Virus record (IMG/VR): IMGVR_UViG_3300045999_007115 | Location: 1-41,735 of that record | DNA length: 41,735 nt | Origin: a virus | Strand: one strand, 5' to 3' | Part shown: positions 39,564 to 41,735 of the stretch, in pieces | Position numbering within the stretch: position 1 is the first letter of the stretch | Layout of the letters: every line of letters begins with the position of its first letter | Notes under the pieces: generated by a model | Database searches by the model: none | What the model saw: only the letters and a program-made list of their open reading frames with translations | Told to the model about the DNA's origin: nothing | Program-made: the position numbers and the translations under genes

Positions 39564-40109
39564 ATGGCAATTACACAAGGGCGGGCGAATACTTGCACCA
39601 CGGGGCTTTGTTCCGGTGGTGCGGGTACGCTATACCTCGCCAACGCAAACGAAGTTTCCAGCGTCACCACGAACGCATCCGGGGCGGCTACGGCTATCGT
39701 AATGACCAGCACGGCGGTAGACTTCTACGAGTTTGAGTTCAGGGACTTTTCCGCATCGTTCACCGAGACGGGAACCGTAGACCCGATCACGAAAGCGAAA
39801 TCCGTGGAACAGACGTTCACGGGCATCTGGACGTGCCGAAACCAGACCGACCGCAACATTATCGAGGAACTTGCCACGTCATCCTGCGGGCTTGTAGCGG
39901 TTCACGTCGAGAATACCGGGCGCTACTGGGTATGGGGCCATGTGCAGGTGGGCGGGAAAACCCTTTCCGCTACGCTGACGGGCTTCGAGGGGCAATCCGG
40001 TACGGTAATCACCGACCCGAACCAGGAAACGCTCACGCTGACTTGCTCTACTACCGTCAAGGCTATCGAGCTGATGAACGGCGCTACCGTAATGAACGCA
40101 CTGATATAG
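39564..40109 (+). CDS. Putative major tail tube protein
   Basis: The 181-residue, beta-rich protein includes KSVEQTFTGIWTCRNQTDRN and IEELATSSCGLVAVHVENTG, then RYWVWGHVQVGGK and LTGFEGQSGTVITD. The order of strands and the NGRYWxxG-type phrase resemble tail tube proteins of Bacteroidetes phages. It is placed among head genes rather than next to the chaperone, which is unusual but known. A head protein is the alternative. Confidence 0.5.
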   Translation: MAITQGRANTCTTGLCSGGAGTLYLANANEVSSVTTNASGAATAIVMTSTAVDFYEFEFRDFSASFTETGTVDPITKAKSVEQTFTGIWTCRNQTDRNIIEELATSSCGLVAVHVENTGRYWVWGHVQVGGKTLSATLTGFEGQSGTVITDPNQETLTLTCSTTVKAIELMNGATVMNALI

Positions 40110-40113
40110 TGCC

Positions 40114-40407
40114 ATGAAAGCGAAACCAGGCTTTGAGGGGCTGCGCTATTGTGGCGCAGACCCCACAGGCCGGGGTGGTATCCTGCGCATCGCCCTGGGG
40201 GATATGAGCCATGAACAATTGCGCGGGTGGCTGCGGATGGACTACGAAACCGCAAGCCGATATATTCAGGGAGCCGTCAGGCAGCCCGTAAAAGCAGAAA
40301 AAATAGACAACCAACCAGGCGCACCGCTGCCGAAAAAACCAACGTATGAGGCAGAAACCGACCGCGAAAAGGACAGCACCCGCAACAAGCCCAAAACCAC
40401 AAAATGA
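40114..40407 (+). CDS. Small protein of unknown function upstream of portal
   Basis: The 97-residue protein has a short folded half (LRIALGDMSHEQLRGWLRMDYETASRY) and a disordered, charged tail (TDREKDSTRNKPKTTK). Its 3' end overlaps the portal start by 62 bases in another frame. No family recognised. Confidence 0.5.
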   Translation: MKAKPGFEGLRYCGADPTGRGGILRIALGDMSHEQLRGWLRMDYETASRYIQGAVRQPVKAEKIDNQPGAPLPKKPTYEAETDREKDSTRNKPKTTK

Positions 40408-41735
40408 CTTCCTGGCATCGTCGGCTATCCTGCCAGGACAGACGGCAATCGCAGCTGATGACCTATATAACGAACCTATCCGAAAGCGTATTGACGCGGG
40501 GCTGCAGTGGATACGGTTCTTTGATGGCGATTCCAACTTCCTAAAGGAACTTATGGGGCTTGTCAATTACAGCCCTACCCTTCGCCGCATCATCAACGAC
40601 AAAACGGATATGGTAGTGGGCGACGGATTCATACCTACCCGCGAAAAGGCAGGGGTACAACTTACCGTGACCCGTGCATCTGATAGCCGCATCCCTACGA
40701 CTATCACCAGCCCCCTGGAGGAGTACTTGTCGAACATGAATCTACACGGCCAATCCCTATCCGATGTGCTGAAATCCGCTGCTTTCGAGTTCGACGCTTT
40801 CGGCAACGCGGTAATCGAACTGGTACGCGGGCGCGCAGCCGGGGAACCATTTTTCTATGCGTACCATGTACCCATGTGGATGGTAGGCGTCAGAAAGCCG
40901 GGCATAGATCAGGTAGTGCGCTCCCTGGGTATCTACGAAAGCTGGGAGGAAGTGCCGCTCACATCCGACGGCTCGGCGTTCTACTATAAGGGGTTCCGGG
41001 AAATGCCTATCTACCCGAATTGGACAGAAGCCGACGAGATGGGCACACAGCGCAGCGCAATCCATCTCAAGACCTACGCACCTGGCTTTCAGTACTACGG
41101 ACTACCCGAATGGATAGGCGCTAAGAAATGGGCTGAAATCGAGTACCGCATAGCGGCGTTCAACATCAACAGCATGGAAAACGGGTTCATGCCCTCCGTT
41201 TTCATGCAACTTTTCGGGAACGCAACACCGGATGAGGCCGAACAAATCCTGTCCGACATCGAACGGAAGTTCACCGGGAACGGGAACGAGCGTAAAATAT
41301 TCATGCAGATACTCCGCGACCCTACCTTAGCCGCGAACATCCAGACGTTCGATGCACGGAAAGAGGGCGAGTTCGTGGACTTGCAGGAAATGGCAGCTTC
41401 CGCTATCGTGGTGGCTAACCGCTGGAGCAAGAGCCTGGCCGGCTTCGCTACTACGGGGCAACTTGGAACGAATGAGCAGATGAGGCGGGAATTAGAATAC
41501 CTACAGAACACCGTGGTTAAGCAGCGGCAAAACATGTTCCTTTCCCGCTTCTTAAATCCATTCATGCGCGACAGCGCGGAATGGATGAGCGCACCCTGGG
41601 GAGGCATCTATCTTGGTATATCGAACAGCCTACCCGTATCCTTCTATGGTGATTTCAGCGTGGAAAACGCCCTCACACAGAACGAAAAACGGGAATTACT
41701 GGGCTATGCCCCGCTGGACTTGACTGAAACGGGCA
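40346..41735 (+). CDS. Portal protein, N-terminal part (continues at base 1)
   Basis: From ATG 40346 the frame is open to the window end (463 codons plus one base). It includes FFDGDSNFLKELMGL, TLRRIINDKTDMVVGDGFIP, then FEFDAFGNAVIELVRGRAAG and FYAYHVPMWMVGV, the portal core. The end part MRRELEYLQNTVVKQRQNMF and NEKRELLGYAPLD is like the C-terminal region of many portals. The frame passes into bases 1-236. The long overlap with the upstream gene suggests an alternative internal start, but none is better. Confidence 0.8.
   Translation, partial: MRQKPTAKRTAPATSPKPQNDFLASSAILPGQTAIAADDLYNEPIRKRIDAGLQWIRFFDGDSNFLKELMGLVNYSPTLRRIINDKTDMVVGDGFIPTREKAGVQLTVTRASDSRIPTTITSPLEEYLSNMNLHGQSLSDVLKSAAFEFDAFGNAVIELVRGRAAGEPFFYAYHVPMWMVGVRKPGIDQVVRSLGIYESWEEVPLTSDGSAFYYKGFREMPIYPNWTEADEMGTQRSAIHLKTYAPGFQYYGLPEWIGAKKWAEIEYRIAAFNINSMENGFMPSVFMQLFGNATPDEAEQILSDIERKFTGNGNERKIFMQILRDPTLAANIQTFDARKEGEFVDLQEMAASAIVVANRWSKSLAGFATTGQLGTNEQMRRELEYLQNTVVKQRQNMFLSRFLNPFMRDSAEWMSAPWGGIYLGISNSLPVSFYGDFSVENALTQNEKRELLGYAPLDLTETG

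Noticed and set aside
1-41735. Lysogeny module (integrase, excisionase, CI-like repressor, att site)
   Set aside because: No tyrosine or serine recombinase motifs seen. The tRNA 3' end could serve as an attachment site, but nothing else supports integration.

Overview
The window looks like the whole genome of a tailed, siphovirus-like phage of a Bacteroidetes host, opened inside the portal gene. The portal reading frame runs off the right end at 41735 and continues in phase from base 1 to a stop at 236, so the 41,735 bases close into a circle with no base missing. A Bacteroidetes host is suggested by TAnnTTTG-type -7 promoter elements (several read exactly TATATTTG), by the lack of clear Shine-Dalgarno sites, and by signal peptides ending in SYSQ or ATAQ. 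No integrase, excisionase or CI-like repressor was found, so I see no evidence for classical lysogeny.

Layout from left to right: portal 3' end and a head-tail connector (1-741); a 1,234-residue fibre or adhesin and a second protein, both with Sec-type signal peptides (738-5061); a lysis cassette of M15 peptidase, a one-helix membrane peptide and a holin-like protein (5068-5956); an unknown helical protein and a metallophosphoesterase (5953-7336); a leftward block (7382-9836) ending in a ribbon-helix-helix regulator; then a rightward early/middle block starting with a RecT-like annealing protein and a RecE-like nuclease (9916-11548). That block continues with small genes, a ParB-like protein, an orphan DNA methyltransferase, a GIY-YIG-type protein, a replication protein whose gene carries iterons (15758-16702), a RuvC-like resolvase, an RNA locus with an initiator-type tRNA (20456-20799), and a dCTP deaminase plus MazG-like protein. 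A four-gene sugar-transfer and methyltransferase cassette follows (22187-25665). The late block is terminase, tail genes with a probable -1 frameshift, tape measure, ClpP-like prohead protease, capsid, tail tube and portal (25668-41735).

The most unusual item is a family of three structured RNAs at 12482-12572, 14871-14959 and 15167-15260. Each has two hairpins with 8-base loops, separated by a short third hairpin. Loop bases 2-8 of the first are perfectly complementary to loop bases 2-8 of the last. The paired sequences differ completely among the three copies while the geometry is the same. The last hairpin is followed by a T-rich tract and then at once by a start codon, so each looks like a switchable leader or terminator. 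A second network is a 27-base dyad (CAAATATAA, 9 bases, TTATATTTG) over three phage promoters; one copy lies between the divergent ribbon-helix-helix and recT operons. Other notable points are a 15-bp iteron repeated with a 22-bp period in all three codon phases of the replication gene, a T9 slippery sequence in the tail-chaperone position, and a glycosyltransferase resembling the plant reversibly-glycosylated-polypeptide (GT75) family.

All functions are read from sequence motifs and gene order; no database search was possible.
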